From Novosphingobium organovorum (lineage in GTDB: Bacteria > Pseudomonadota > Alphaproteobacteria > Sphingomonadales > Sphingomonadaceae), in the NCBI RefSeq assembly GCF_022832435.1, contig NZ_JALHLF010000012.1, positions 27,629 to 72,411 of the forward strand: 44,783 nt of DNA, written 5' to 3'. Made by a program: the position numbers and the translations under genes. The notes below the pieces were generated by a model. The model was not told the DNA's origin, made no database searches, and was given only the letters and a program-made list of their open reading frames with translations. Of the stretch, positions 17,197 through 26,135 are shown piece after piece (the stretch's first letter is position 1; each line of letters starts with the position of its first letter).

Positions 17197-18543
17197 CAGG
17201 CTGCGGGAAAAGGCGCTTGCCGTGAGGTAACATTGCTGATTCCAGGATCGCGAGAAGCGATGTTGAAGGGAGCGGGATGCGCGGCGGTGATGAACGGAGC
17301 GAAGGGCTGTTCTGGTACGTAAGTTGCGAGGCTCGGGTGCCGGCGAACCATCCCTTTCGCGCGATCCGGGCAATTGTCGATGAAGCGCTCGAAGTGCTGT
17401 CTGCGAAGTTCGACGGCCTCTATTCTCGTATCGGGAGGCCCTCGATCCCGCCCGAGAAGCTCCTTCGGGCCTTGCTCCTGCAGGCGTTCTATTCGATCCG
17501 CTCAGAGCGCCAGTTGATGGAGCAGATGGACGACAACCTGCTCTTTCGCTGGTTTGTCGGCCTGGCGATGGATGCGCCGATGTGGGATGTCACGGTCTTC
17601 ACCAAGAACCGGGGGAGGCTTCTGGCAGGCGACGTTGCCGCCAAGTTCCTTTCGGCCATCATCAGCCAGGCGCGCGTACAGGCTCTTCTCTCGGACGATC
17701 ATTTCTCGGTGGACGGCACGTTGATCGAAGCCTGGGCCAGCGTGAAGAGCTTCAGGCCCAAGGATGAATGCGGCCCCGGGGATGATGATGACGGTGGGGC
17801 GGTTGCCAGCCAGGGCGAGCAGGCAGCAACGCCGAGTGACTGTAATGCCGGACGCGATTTTCGCGGCGAGAAGCGCAGCAATGCAACCCATGCATCGACC
17901 ACCGATCCCGATGCCCGGCTGTTCAAGAAGGCGCGTGGCCAGTCTGCGAAGCTGTGCCACATGGCCCATGTCCTCATGGAGAACCGTTGGCGGCCTCGTT
18001 GTCGATACGATCCTGACCCATGCTATCGGCACCGCTGAACGCGAGGCGGCGCTGACCATGCTGGGGCGCATGGACGGGCGCCATCAGATTACCCTGGGCG
18101 CGGACAAGAACTATGACACCGCCGCCTTCGTCGCGGCGCTGCGCGAGATGGGCGTCACCCCGCACGTGGCCCAGAACAACACCAACCGGCGTTCTGCCAT
18201 CGACGGGCGCACGACACCCCATCCCGGCTACGGCCTCTCCCGGAAAATCCGCAAGCGGATCGAGGAAGTGTTCGGATGGGCCAAGACCTGCGGCACCATG
18301 CGAAAAACCCGTCACCGCGGGCAGGATCGCATCGGATGGTCCTTCACGCTTACCGCCGCCGCCTACAACCTCATCAGACTGCCGAAACTACTGGCAGTGG
18401 CCGAGCCGTGCCGTTCACATCACCAAGACCGCGCCAACACGGCAGGCAACTTCGAATTTCAGCCTCGAATGAGCGAGGTCCTCGCCCCGCACCTTGGAAA
18501 TCGGCGCGGAGGCGGCCACTGCGCCGCTTTTTTCCGCAACCTG
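17197..18543 (+). mobile_element. IS5-family insertion sequence with decayed transposase
   Basis: The element is delimited by imperfect terminal inverted repeats: CAGGCTGCGGGAAAAGGCG from 17197, and at the right end the reverse complement of CAGGTTGCGGAAAAAAGCGG ending at 18543. The length of about 1.35 kb suits the family. I see no clear target-site duplication, so the ends could be off by a few bases. Its right end abuts the 3' end of a small membrane protein gene, which may have been shortened by the insertion. Confidence 0.75.
17277..18420 (+). pseudogene. IS5-family DDE transposase, frameshifted
   Basis: The first frame (from 17277) holds the N-terminal DUF772-type region, including RSERQLMEQMDDNLLFRWF and the first catalytic Asp in FSVDGTLIEAW. 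At about 17985 the homology jumps one base to another frame, which continues VVDTILTHAIGTAERE, then GADKNYDT (second Asp) and RKRIEEVFGWAKT (Glu). Removing one base from CGTTGGCGGC restores a single frame. A full transposase is therefore not made unless ribosomes shift there. Programmed frameshifting is known in other IS families, but this site has no slippery run, so decay is more likely. Confidence 0.85.
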
Positions 18544-18549
18544 TTAGAG

Positions 18550-18837
18550 CTAGCCAATCAGTCGGATAAACTGGTGGACAGGAAACGGTGGGCCTTCCAG
18601 GTGCCATTTCACCGCAATGATGGCCGCAGTAGCGACTGCTGCACAAATTGCGCCTCTGCGCCAGTCGTTAACAAATCCAAGCCGGATGGCTGAAGCCTCG
18701 AAACCCAACGCAAGAACGGTGAAGGCTAGGATCTGGTAGCGTGACTCGATGCCTCTCTGGACAACCATCCGCAAAGCTCCCGCCGCGACTGCAAAGATCA
18801 GCGAGGGAAGAACGTAGTTTCGCGCAACTTGGGGCAT
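18550..18837 (-). CDS. Small hypothetical membrane protein, possibly 3'-truncated by the insertion sequence
   Basis: The 95-residue product contains about three hydrophobic segments (YVLPSLIFAVAAGALRMVV, ILAFTVLALGFEASAI, and GAICAAVATAAIIAVKW). No family is recognised. The stop codon lies only seven bases from the end of the insertion sequence, so the natural C-terminus may have been replaced. The upstream ribosome site is weak. Its coding status rests on the length, the hydrophobic pattern and lower GC than neighbouring shadows. Confidence 0.5.
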   Translation of the reverse strand: MPQVARNYVLPSLIFAVAAGALRMVVQRGIESRYQILAFTVLALGFEASAIRLGFVNDWRRGAICAAVATAAIIAVKWHLEGPPFPVHQFIRLIG

Positions 18838-19176
18838 TTTCAGCTTTCAGGGTCGGAAGTGCCCCAGTCTCCTAAATTGAACAAATGAAAGCAGCCTGAA
18901 TGGCTTGCTCTTACTACGGTCGCTTGATGGTCCCGAAATTGCTGGCGGAGCGAGCCTCGGTCTGAAAACGAACAACGCCGCTTGCTGCGCCTGAGACGCG
19001 GCGCAGCTTCCAGGAGGCATGTGAATGATATCGCCTGCAATCCGCCCAACGATACACGCCCCGTAGTGGCCGTTCAGACGCCGAAGTCAGCTTCTCAGGA
19101 GCGGACGGTCAGCAAGCAGGCCAAACGTGCTCTTGTGAACCGTGATCCAATGCCCCTTTGCAGCAACTTCACGGGT
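18838..19176. other. Intergenic region, nothing recognised
   Basis: About 340 bases between a small membrane protein start and the serine hydrolase 3' end. An AGGAGG-like site at 19012 precedes an ATG with only a dozen codons, so no gene is called. No terminator or repeat is evident. Confidence 0.35.
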
Positions 19177-20379
19177 TTACATCCTGGGCGGTTCATCCCC
19201 GCCAAACAGCTCCGGATACGTCCACCACCAAGGGTAACGAGTGTTGCCCAGCACCATGGTCACGATCGCGGGATAGATGAGTTCGGCGCGCACATCATTG
19301 CCAAGCAGGGCAAGACAACGCTTGTTGGACTCGTCGCACTGGACGATGTTGCCGGTCCAGTCGTTGTGGCCACCCTTGGCGAAGAACCAGCCTGATGGTC
19401 CCCTCCAGGTGTCGACGCCAAGGGCGCCGGCAAGGTGCACCTGTGGTCCACGTGGATCGTAGGTGCCCAGCACCTCGATGGTGGGGAATTTGGACTTTGT
19501 GTGGATCGGCACTTCAGGTCGTGTCCATTCGGCGCGCATTTCGGTCGAGAGGCCTTCGCCCATCATCATGCCGCGCCACATTCGCGCCTGATCTGCGATG
19601 GTGGAATCCATCGACCCCGAGGCGCTGACATTGTCACGATGGTCGTGCGGCACAAAGGTTCCGTCGAACTCATAGCCGTCGGCAAGGTGGTCGGCGAAAT
19701 CATCGCGCCACTGCATGCTGGTGTTGGGCATGCCGAAGCGATCATAGATGCGCCGTTGCATCTCCTCCTTCACATCGAGGCCCAGTCCTTCCTCGAGCAC
19801 AAACTGGAGCAGATAGAAGCCTTCGCCCGAATAGGCATAGGCGGTGCCCGGCGTGAAGTGGAACGACATGTCGTTGTCGGGCTCGAACCAGCGCAGGTTG
19901 GCAAGACCTGAGCTGTGGGTCAGCAGCATGCGCGGCGTGAGCAGCCGCCAGGCATCGTCGCCTTCCAAGGACGACCAGTCCCTCTCTCCACCGCTGTATT
20001 CGGGCAGCGGTCTGGCGAGGTATTCGCGGATCGGCCGATCCAGGTCGATCTTGCCTTCATCCACCAGCTGCAGAACCATATAGGCAAAGGCCGCCTTGGT
20101 GATCGATGCGGCGTACATGATCGTGTCGGTCTTCAGCGGGCGCTGATCTTCGACATTGGCATAGCCGAAAGCGCGGATGTGGCGGATTGCATTGCCCTCG
20201 ATGATCGCGATTGCCATCCCCTTGACGTCGTTTCGCGCCATCAATTCCTCTATACGCGTATCGAGCGCATCATAGCTGGAAACGGCGGTTGCCACCGGCG
20301 GGGGCGTGGCGGGCATCGCGGCTGATCCGCTCAGGCTGTGCGCGATCAGGGCCGCCGCCGTGAGGAGTAGGGTCTTCAT
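19177..20379 (-). CDS. Exported serine hydrolase of the beta-lactamase/esterase (class C-like) family
   Basis: The 400-residue protein has a Sec signal peptide (residues 1-21) and the serine beta-lactamase fold motifs: Ser92-Ile-Thr-Lys95 as the nucleophile and base, Tyr183-Ser184 in YAYSGEGFYLL, and a KGGHNDW third motif at Lys334 to Trp340. The family includes class C beta-lactamases, DD-peptidases and many esterases; the KGGH motif and the long insertions make a peptidase or esterase more likely than antibiotic hydrolysis. GGGAG lies seven bases before the ATG. It follows a membrane-anchored regulator by 85 bases on the same strand. Confidence 0.85.
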   Translation of the reverse strand: MKTLLLTAAALIAHSLSGSAAMPATPPPVATAVSSYDALDTRIEELMARNDVKGMAIAIIEGNAIRHIRAFGYANVEDQRPLKTDTIMYAASITKAAFAYMVLQLVDEGKIDLDRPIREYLARPLPEYSGGERDWSSLEGDDAWRLLTPRMLLTHSSGLANLRWFEPDNDMSFHFTPGTAYAYSGEGFYLLQFVLEEGLGLDVKEEMQRRIYDRFGMPNTSMQWRDDFADHLADGYEFDGTFVPHDHRDNVSASGSMDSTIADQARMWRGMMMGEGLSTEMRAEWTRPEVPIHTKSKFPTIEVLGTYDPRGPQVHLAGALGVDTWRGPSGWFFAKGGHNDWTGNIVQCDESNKRCLALLGNDVRAELIYPAIVTMVLGNTRYPWWWTYPELFGGDEPPRM

Positions 20380-20464
20380 CGAAGGTCTCCCTGTTTTCAG
20401 GACACGTCAAAGGGTGGCGACAGGTGCGTCGCGTGGAATAGTCAGGGTGCGAAAAGTCAGATGG

Positions 20465-21106
20465 TCAGCGCCATCGCCAGGCCACGAAGAAGCAGCCCAA
20501 TCCGCCGACAATCAGTGCAACGCCGGGAATCAGAGCCCAGCGATGGCGTGGCGGTTGGTGAATTTCATTGCTGCCGACCAGCAACCAGACGCGTTTGCCA
20601 TCGAGCGCTTTTTCGGTGAACATCGGCCCCCGCATCTGGGTGAGAAACCTGGTCTGTTCATCAGTGCCGGGCGGGATTTCGCTATCTGCCGGTGCGTCGG
20701 CAGCGATCACCCCCTGCGATCTATAGGTGTATTCGAGCATCGAGCGCGCGGGCTCAGTCATGGCAAAGCCGACAAAGCCTCCACCCAGCACGAGAGCAGC
20801 CAGCCCGGCAATCAACAGGCGGCGCGGCGTTTCGACGTCGCGGCGGGAGCGCTCGAGCAGCAAGTCACGCAGCGTATCGATGTCCCGCAGCCGGTCGAGC
20901 TCAGCTGGAAATAGCACCCCGGCCATGTCGGTCGGATTGATGCCATAAACTTCGGCCAGTCGTTGATAAATGTCGCCCGAGGGGATCGATTTACCGTTCT
21001 CCAGTTTTGAGAGATAACTCTGCTCGATCCTCACGCGGGACGCCGCTTCGGGTTGGGTCCACCCGCGTTCAGCGCGTTTCTGCTTCAGATAGTCGCCGAA
21101 CTTCAT
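20465..21106 (-). CDS. Membrane-anchored XRE-family transcriptional regulator
   Basis: The 213-residue protein has an N-terminal helix-turn-helix of the XRE type (residues about 5-60, with the recognition region RVRIEQSYLSKLENGKSIPS), then a linker and two transmembrane segments at about 97-116 and 190-210 that enclose a periplasmic stretch of roughly 70 residues. This layout suggests a one-component regulator that senses something outside the cytoplasmic membrane. ATG 21106 is chosen because the domain begins directly there. The downstream periplasmic serine hydrolase is a natural partner or target, by inference. Tandem AATATCGCAG repeats lie 62 bases upstream of the start. Confidence 0.82.
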   Translation of the reverse strand: MKFGDYLKQKRAERGWTQPEAASRVRIEQSYLSKLENGKSIPSGDIYQRLAEVYGINPTDMAGVLFPAELDRLRDIDTLRDLLLERSRRDVETPRRLLIAGLAALVLGGGFVGFAMTEPARSMLEYTYRSQGVIAADAPADSEIPPGTDEQTRFLTQMRGPMFTEKALDGKRVWLLVGSNEIHQPPRHRWALIPGVALIVGGLGCFFVAWRWR

Positions 21107-21167
21107 GGCCGATCTTCCCGCTGTGAAGCTTTCTATGCACACGTAGGAACGAGGTGAATTCAAGCGG

Positions 21168-21197
21168 AATATCGCAGAATATCGCAGAATATCGGGA
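21168..21197. promoter_or_regulatory. Tandem 10-base repeats upstream of the XRE regulator, candidate operator
   Basis: AATATCGCAG occurs at 21168-21177 and 21178-21187, and a third partial copy (AATATCGGGA) at 21188-21197. The head-to-tail 10-base spacing puts each copy on the same helix face. Their position just upstream of a regulator gene suggests autoregulation. The rest of 21107-21432 shows no gene. Confidence 0.5.
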
Positions 21198-21432
21198 ATT
21201 TTCGAGGCGCCATATGCGAAACGGCAAGCGAGCCGGGGGTGTGAGCGCTATTTCACGAAGTCCTGTCAATAAAGCTTCACCGACGCACCTTTCACGCCTT
21301 GACACTGCCGGCCGCTCAGGCGCCGATTTGCACACCCCGAAAGAGGAGGGTCCGTCTTTTCCTACCTTGCGCCGGCCCGGAGCGAATTGGCAGCCGAAGA
21401 TCAGCTTCGCCCAACGACGAGGGGGGGCGGGA

Positions 21433-22995
21433 TTATGACGCAGCCCCATGCTGCTCGGCCTCTGCGGCCTCTGCCTTGAGCATCCGCGTCAACCCCAAGC
21501 AAATCGCCAGGAGGACAAGCGCGAACGGCAGGCCTGTGACGATCGCAGCCGTCTGCAGGGCCCCAAGGCCGCCCGCATAGAGCAGCGCGCCCGCCAGGAT
21601 GCCGATCGCGATGGCCCAGGTCACGCGCGGCACAAAGCGCGCCTCCTGCTGGCCGCCCGAGGCGATCATCGCGGTGACCAGCGCCCCGGAATCGGCCGAG
21701 GTCACGAAGAACGTCGCCACGATCAGGATGGCCAGGCCCGAAGCGATCGTGCTGAACGGGAAATGGTGCAGGAAGGCGAACAGCGCATCGGGCATCGAGG
21801 CGTTGACCGCCTGCGACAGTCCGCCCGCACCGAACAGCTCGATGTGCAAGGCGCTGTCCCCGAAAATCGTCATCCAGGCAAAGGTGAAAAGGCTGGGCAC
21901 CAGCAGTGTCCCCGCAATGAATTCGCGCACCGTGCGCCCATAGGAAATGCGCGCGATGAAGATGCCCACGAACGGCGACCAGCTTATCCACCAGGCATAG
22001 TAGAACAGCGTCCAGGCGCTCTGCCAGTCCTCCTTGGTGTAGCTTTCAGTCCAGGTCGAGAAGTAGACGAAGCGCTGTACGTAGTAGCCGATGTTCTGGA
22101 TGAAGCTGTCGAGCAGGTAGACCGTCGGGCCGGTCACGAAGACGAACAGCGCCAGCGCGAGGGCAAGCACCATGTTGCCCTCCGACAGGCGCTTGATCCC
22201 GACATCGAGGCCAAACGCCACCGAAAGCGTGGCGAGCCCCGTGACGACGACGATGATGATCGCCTTGACCATCCCGCTGTCGGGCACGCCCGCAAGCAGC
22301 GTGAGCCCGGCGTTGATCTGCGAGGCGCCGAACCCCAGCGAGGCGGCCACGCCGCAGACAGTCGCGGTGATCGCCAGCACGTCGATCGCATCGACCAGCA
22401 AGGTCGGAATGCGCGGATAAGCGGCACGCAGGAACGCCCCGATGCTCAGCGTCAGGCCCTTGTTGTAGGAAATGTAGCCCAGCCCCAGCCCGATGATCGC
22501 ATAGATCGCCCAGGCGTGCAGCCCCCAGTGCAGGAACGTCAGGCCCATCGCGTGCTGCGCGTTGCGCGCAAGCCCCTGCGGCAGCGTCGCGCCCGGGTTG
22601 GAAAAGGCCGAGATCGGCGGGTTGGCGAAGTGCATGACCGGCTCGGCGACGCCATAGAATAGCAAGCCGATGCCCATCCCGGCGCTGAACAGCATGGCAA
22701 ACCAGCTGAGCGCGCCATAGGCTGGCTTCGCGTCCCGTCCGCCCAGGCGCACGTTGCCCAGGCGCGAGAACGCAAAATAGGCGCAGGCAATCAGCAGCAC
22801 ATTGACCGTCCCGACCAGAAGCCACCCGAACGAATGCGTGGCCCAGTCCTGGATTGCCTGAAAACGGGCGGCCGCGACCGTCGTATCGTACAGGGCGAAG
22901 GCGATGAGCGCACCAATCGCGGCAATGGCGCCGAAGAATACGGTTGGCTTGAAATCGGCGATGGGACTTGCTGCGTTGTCAGGTTGACTTGCCAC
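21433..22995 (-). CDS. BCCT-family transporter (betaine/carnitine/choline type)
   Basis: The 520-residue protein has about 12 transmembrane helices and the BCCT signatures: MGIGLLFYGVAEPVMHFANP and the tryptophan-rich YYAWWISWSPFVGIFIARIS in helix 8. These secondary transporters import quaternary ammonium compounds such as glycine betaine, choline or carnitine, usually with sodium. The short C-terminus (ending EAEQHGAAS) is not the long osmosensing tail of BetP, so a nutrient or general osmolyte role is likely. The start is a GTG at 22995 with GGAG about ten bases upstream; no better ATG is nearby. Confidence 0.92.
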   Translation of the reverse strand: MASQPDNAASPIADFKPTVFFGAIAAIGALIAFALYDTTVAAARFQAIQDWATHSFGWLLVGTVNVLLIACAYFAFSRLGNVRLGGRDAKPAYGALSWFAMLFSAGMGIGLLFYGVAEPVMHFANPPISAFSNPGATLPQGLARNAQHAMGLTFLHWGLHAWAIYAIIGLGLGYISYNKGLTLSIGAFLRAAYPRIPTLLVDAIDVLAITATVCGVAASLGFGASQINAGLTLLAGVPDSGMVKAIIIVVVTGLATLSVAFGLDVGIKRLSEGNMVLALALALFVFVTGPTVYLLDSFIQNIGYYVQRFVYFSTWTESYTKEDWQSAWTLFYYAWWISWSPFVGIFIARISYGRTVREFIAGTLLVPSLFTFAWMTIFGDSALHIELFGAGGLSQAVNASMPDALFAFLHHFPFSTIASGLAILIVATFFVTSADSGALVTAMIASGGQQEARFVPRVTWAIAIGILAGALLYAGGLGALQTAAIVTGLPFALVLLAICLGLTRMLKAEAAEAEQHGAAS

Positions 22996-23377
22996 CCGGG
23001 AAGAACTCCAAGTTTTCGATCATGAATTTACTTGCCTTTTCTTTGAGCATCGAAATACAATGATAAAGAAAAGAATAAGTAACAGATCGCATTGATCTCT
23101 TAAAAAATAAGATTTGATATATACGGATTTGAGAATCCCGACCCATATAGCGCGTGTTGTGATTATGCAACATTTCAAAATACCGTGGCAATAATCTCAT
23201 ATACTCGGTTGCCATGCCGCCTCTCATCGGTATTCTCTGACGCAAGGGTGCTACATCAATTCAATTTTCGCCCACGATATTGTGGTGTCTCGGCGGGCGT
23301 CGAGGCGCCGTTTGCGCGTGCCCCATGCTGCGGCGCGCGCGTTTCGCATGAACTGTGAACGATACAGGGGATTTCAC
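22996..23377. promoter_or_regulatory. AT-rich divergent region between the BCCT transporter and a TonB receptor
   Basis: The gap holds the promoters of both divergent genes. The part from about 23020 to 23250 is strikingly AT-rich compared with everything around it and includes short A/T runs such as CTTAAAAAATAAG. A minus-strand open frame here has no homology I recognise and is not called. No specific operator can be assigned. Confidence 0.45.
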
Positions 23378-26047
23378 ATGCTCAAGCCTTGCAGCGGCGC
23401 GTCGATCGGCGCGCTGGCGATTGCTATTGTCTCGCCGGCCATGGCCCAGCAGGGTCCGGCCCAAACCCAGCCACAATCGCAAGCACAGGCCCAGCGCCAG
23501 GGCGGTGTCAGCGAGATCGTGGTGACCGCCACCCGGCGTACCGAGAACCTCCAGGACGTGCCGGTATCGGTCAACGCGCTGGACTCGCGCGAGCTCGAGC
23601 GGCTCAACGTCAACACCTTCGACGACTATTTGAAACAGCTGCCCAACGTCACCGCCGGCGGCGGCGGCCCGGGCCAGAACACGATCTATATCCGCGGCCT
23701 CGCCTCGACGACGCCCAACCTGACGGTTGCGGGCGTCTCGGGCCTGGCGCCCAACGTCTCGATGTACCTCGACGAGCAGCCGCTGGCACAGCCCGGGCGC
23801 AACCTCGACGTCTACGCCGCCGACCTCCAGCGCATCGAGGTCCTCTCGGGCCCGCAGGGCACGCTGTTTGGCGCCAGTTCGCAGGCGGGCGTGGTGCGCA
23901 TGATCACCAACAAGCCCGACCTCGCGGGCTTCGACGCCTCGGCCAAGGCTGGCGCGGCGTTCACCAGGAAGGGTGATCCCAGCTACAACGGCGAGTTCAT
24001 GATCAACTTGCCGGTGACCTCCAACTTCGGCCTGCGCGCGGTCGTCTACGTCGACGACCAGGGTGGCTACATCGACAACGTGCATGGCTCGGTGACCGCC
24101 CAGGACAGCGCGCGCTTCCGTTCCGCGGGCACGGTGCGCCAGAACGGCACCGTGGTCAGCACCGAGCGCGCGGGCTTTCAGGCCGGGCAGGACCTGTCGG
24201 GCGTCAACTTCATGGCTGCCGATAACCAGGCGCTCGTGCAGGACGACTTCAACGGCACCACCTACAAGGGCTTTCGCCTAAGCGCGCTGTGGGAAGTGAC
24301 CCCGGACTGGACGATCAACCTCTCGCACACGCGCCAGAACGTCGATTCCGACGGCGTGTTCTATGCCGATCCGGAACTGGGCCTCGAAGATCCCTCGATC
24401 CAGCGCTATTCGCCCGACCGTCTCGAGGATGACTTCTCGAACACCGCCTGGACGGTCGAAGGGCGCCTGGGTATGCTCGATCTGGTCTACAACGGCGCCT
24501 ACACCGACCGCGTGACCGACCAGACGGTGGACTACACCGACTATCTCTACGTCGGCCAGTACCTGCCCTACTACATCTGCGACGGTTCGGTGTCCTATCC
24601 CGGTTCGGCGGCGCCCTCGGGCACCTGCCAGGCGCCGAACCTCTACGTGAAGTCGCATAGCCGCACGAAGGAAATCACGCAGGAACTACGTGTCTCGACG
24701 CCCAGCGAGAACCGCCTGCGCGCCACCGGCGGCGCCTTCTGGTCCAAGACGGTGCTCAAGGAGCGCAACGACTTCATGTATCCGGGCAGCCAGTACGTCG
24801 ACCTGTGGGGCCAGACCGGCTTCCCGGCCAACGGCAACTTCCCGAACGCCTGGTCGAGCACCGACGAGGCCATGCCCGCAGGCGGCATCTTCCGCAACGA
24901 CGTGAAGCGCACCGACGAACAGTTCGGCCTTTACGGCCAGGTCGATTACGATGTCGTCCCCGACCTGCTCTCGGCCAGCTTCGGCATGCGCTATTACGAC
25001 GTTTCGGTGGACCTCACCGGCACCGCCAACAGCTCGTTCTGCAACGCGGGCGGCACCGACGTGAACGCGTTTGGCACCAACCTCAGCGACCTCTACGACG
25101 GCGATGGCGAATACACGTTCGTGGGCACCTGCGGCGATGCGCTGGGCACGACCTTCACCAAGGGCCAGTCGGTCGAGGACATCATGGCCGCTGGCCTGAC
25201 CCAGGCGCAGGCAACGCAGGTGTTCAACGCGCTGTCCGCTCCCGACAAGGCGCGCGACAAGGGCGTGATCTTCAAGGGTACGGTCTCGCTGACGCCGGCC
25301 GACGGGGTCATGTTCTATGCGACCTACTCCGAGGGCTTCCGCCCGGGCCTGCTCAACCGCCCGGGCGGCGCGACCAGTTCGTCAGGCTACACGGTGCCCT
25401 TCACGCTCCAGTCGGACACGGTGAAGAACTACGAGATCGGCTGGAAGACCGAGCTGTTCGAGCGCCAGCTGCGCTTCAATGCGAGCGCCTTCTACCTCGA
25501 TATCCAGAACCTGCAGACCACGATCTTCGATCCGAGCATCACCAACCTCACCTTCTCGGACAACGCGGCCGATGCGCGCAGCTACGGCATCGAGGGTGAT
25601 TTCGCTTTCGCGCCTTACGCGGTGCCGGGCCTGACGCTGGCGGGCGCGTTCTCGTTCCTCAATTCAAAGGTGACCAAGGTGCTCACCCCCACCGACACGG
25701 TGGAGAAGGGCTCCTCGCTCGCCTATGCGCCGCCCTTCCAGGGCAACCTTCGGGCGCGCTACGAGTGGGATCTTACCGATGGCATCGTCGCCCACGTGAT
25801 GCCACAGGTGACGCATTCGGCGCACAAGTACACCGACATCGTCACGATCAACCGCTTGCGCCTCGAAGGCTACACCACCGTCAGCCTCGCGGCGGGAATC
25901 GAGAAGGACGACTGGAACCTCGAGATCTACGGCGAGAACCTGACCGACAAGCGCGCGCAGGTTTCCGGCAACTTCTACTTCGACCGCGCCCGCGTGGTCA
26001 TCAACCGTCCGCTCACCGTGGGCGTGCGGATGGGCTGGCACTACTGA
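23378..26047 (+). CDS. Large TonB-dependent receptor
   Basis: The 889-residue protein begins with a signal peptide ending near SPAMAQ, a Gln/Ala-rich linker, the TonB-box region SEIVVTATRRTENLQDVPVS, a plug domain with IRGLAS and RIEVLSGPQGTLFGASSQAG, and a long beta-barrel that ends GVRMGWHY. ATG 23378 has AGGGG eight bases upstream. It is followed 88 bases later by a TPR-sulfotransferase gene on the same strand, a pairing that recurs in sphingomonads as I recall. Its ligand is unknown. Confidence 0.92.
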   Translation: MLKPCSGASIGALAIAIVSPAMAQQGPAQTQPQSQAQAQRQGGVSEIVVTATRRTENLQDVPVSVNALDSRELERLNVNTFDDYLKQLPNVTAGGGGPGQNTIYIRGLASTTPNLTVAGVSGLAPNVSMYLDEQPLAQPGRNLDVYAADLQRIEVLSGPQGTLFGASSQAGVVRMITNKPDLAGFDASAKAGAAFTRKGDPSYNGEFMINLPVTSNFGLRAVVYVDDQGGYIDNVHGSVTAQDSARFRSAGTVRQNGTVVSTERAGFQAGQDLSGVNFMAADNQALVQDDFNGTTYKGFRLSALWEVTPDWTINLSHTRQNVDSDGVFYADPELGLEDPSIQRYSPDRLEDDFSNTAWTVEGRLGMLDLVYNGAYTDRVTDQTVDYTDYLYVGQYLPYYICDGSVSYPGSAAPSGTCQAPNLYVKSHSRTKEITQELRVSTPSENRLRATGGAFWSKTVLKERNDFMYPGSQYVDLWGQTGFPANGNFPNAWSSTDEAMPAGGIFRNDVKRTDEQFGLYGQVDYDVVPDLLSASFGMRYYDVSVDLTGTANSSFCNAGGTDVNAFGTNLSDLYDGDGEYTFVGTCGDALGTTFTKGQSVEDIMAAGLTQAQATQVFNALSAPDKARDKGVIFKGTVSLTPADGVMFYATYSEGFRPGLLNRPGGATSSSGYTVPFTLQSDTVKNYEIGWKTELFERQLRFNASAFYLDIQNLQTTIFDPSITNLTFSDNAADARSYGIEGDFAFAPYAVPGLTLAGAFSFLNSKVTKVLTPTDTVEKGSSLAYAPPFQGNLRARYEWDLTDGIVAHVMPQVTHSAHKYTDIVTINRLRLEGYTTVSLAAGIEKDDWNLEIYGENLTDKRAQVSGNFYFDRARVVINRPLTVGVRMGWHY

Positions 26048-26135
26048 GCCCCATCGCGCCAGCGCAACAGGTCATGGCGGCAGGCAGGGGCTGGGCCCTT
26101 GCCTACCGCTTCGCCGTGCGCAAGGAGTTCCCGTC

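Noticed and set aside
17764..18693. Independent gene in the second frame of the insertion sequence
   Set aside because: Its first part is out of frame with transposase homology and only its middle matches, so it is the 3' part of the frameshifted transposase.
21168..21197. CRISPR array
   Set aside because: The repeats are only 10 bases, lie head to tail with no spacers and have no cas gene nearby.
22979..23245. 88-codon minus-strand open frame in the AT-rich gap
   Set aside because: It is basic and aromatic-rich with no domain or good ribosome site, and it overlaps the BCCT start; AT-rich DNA is expected to give such frames by chance.
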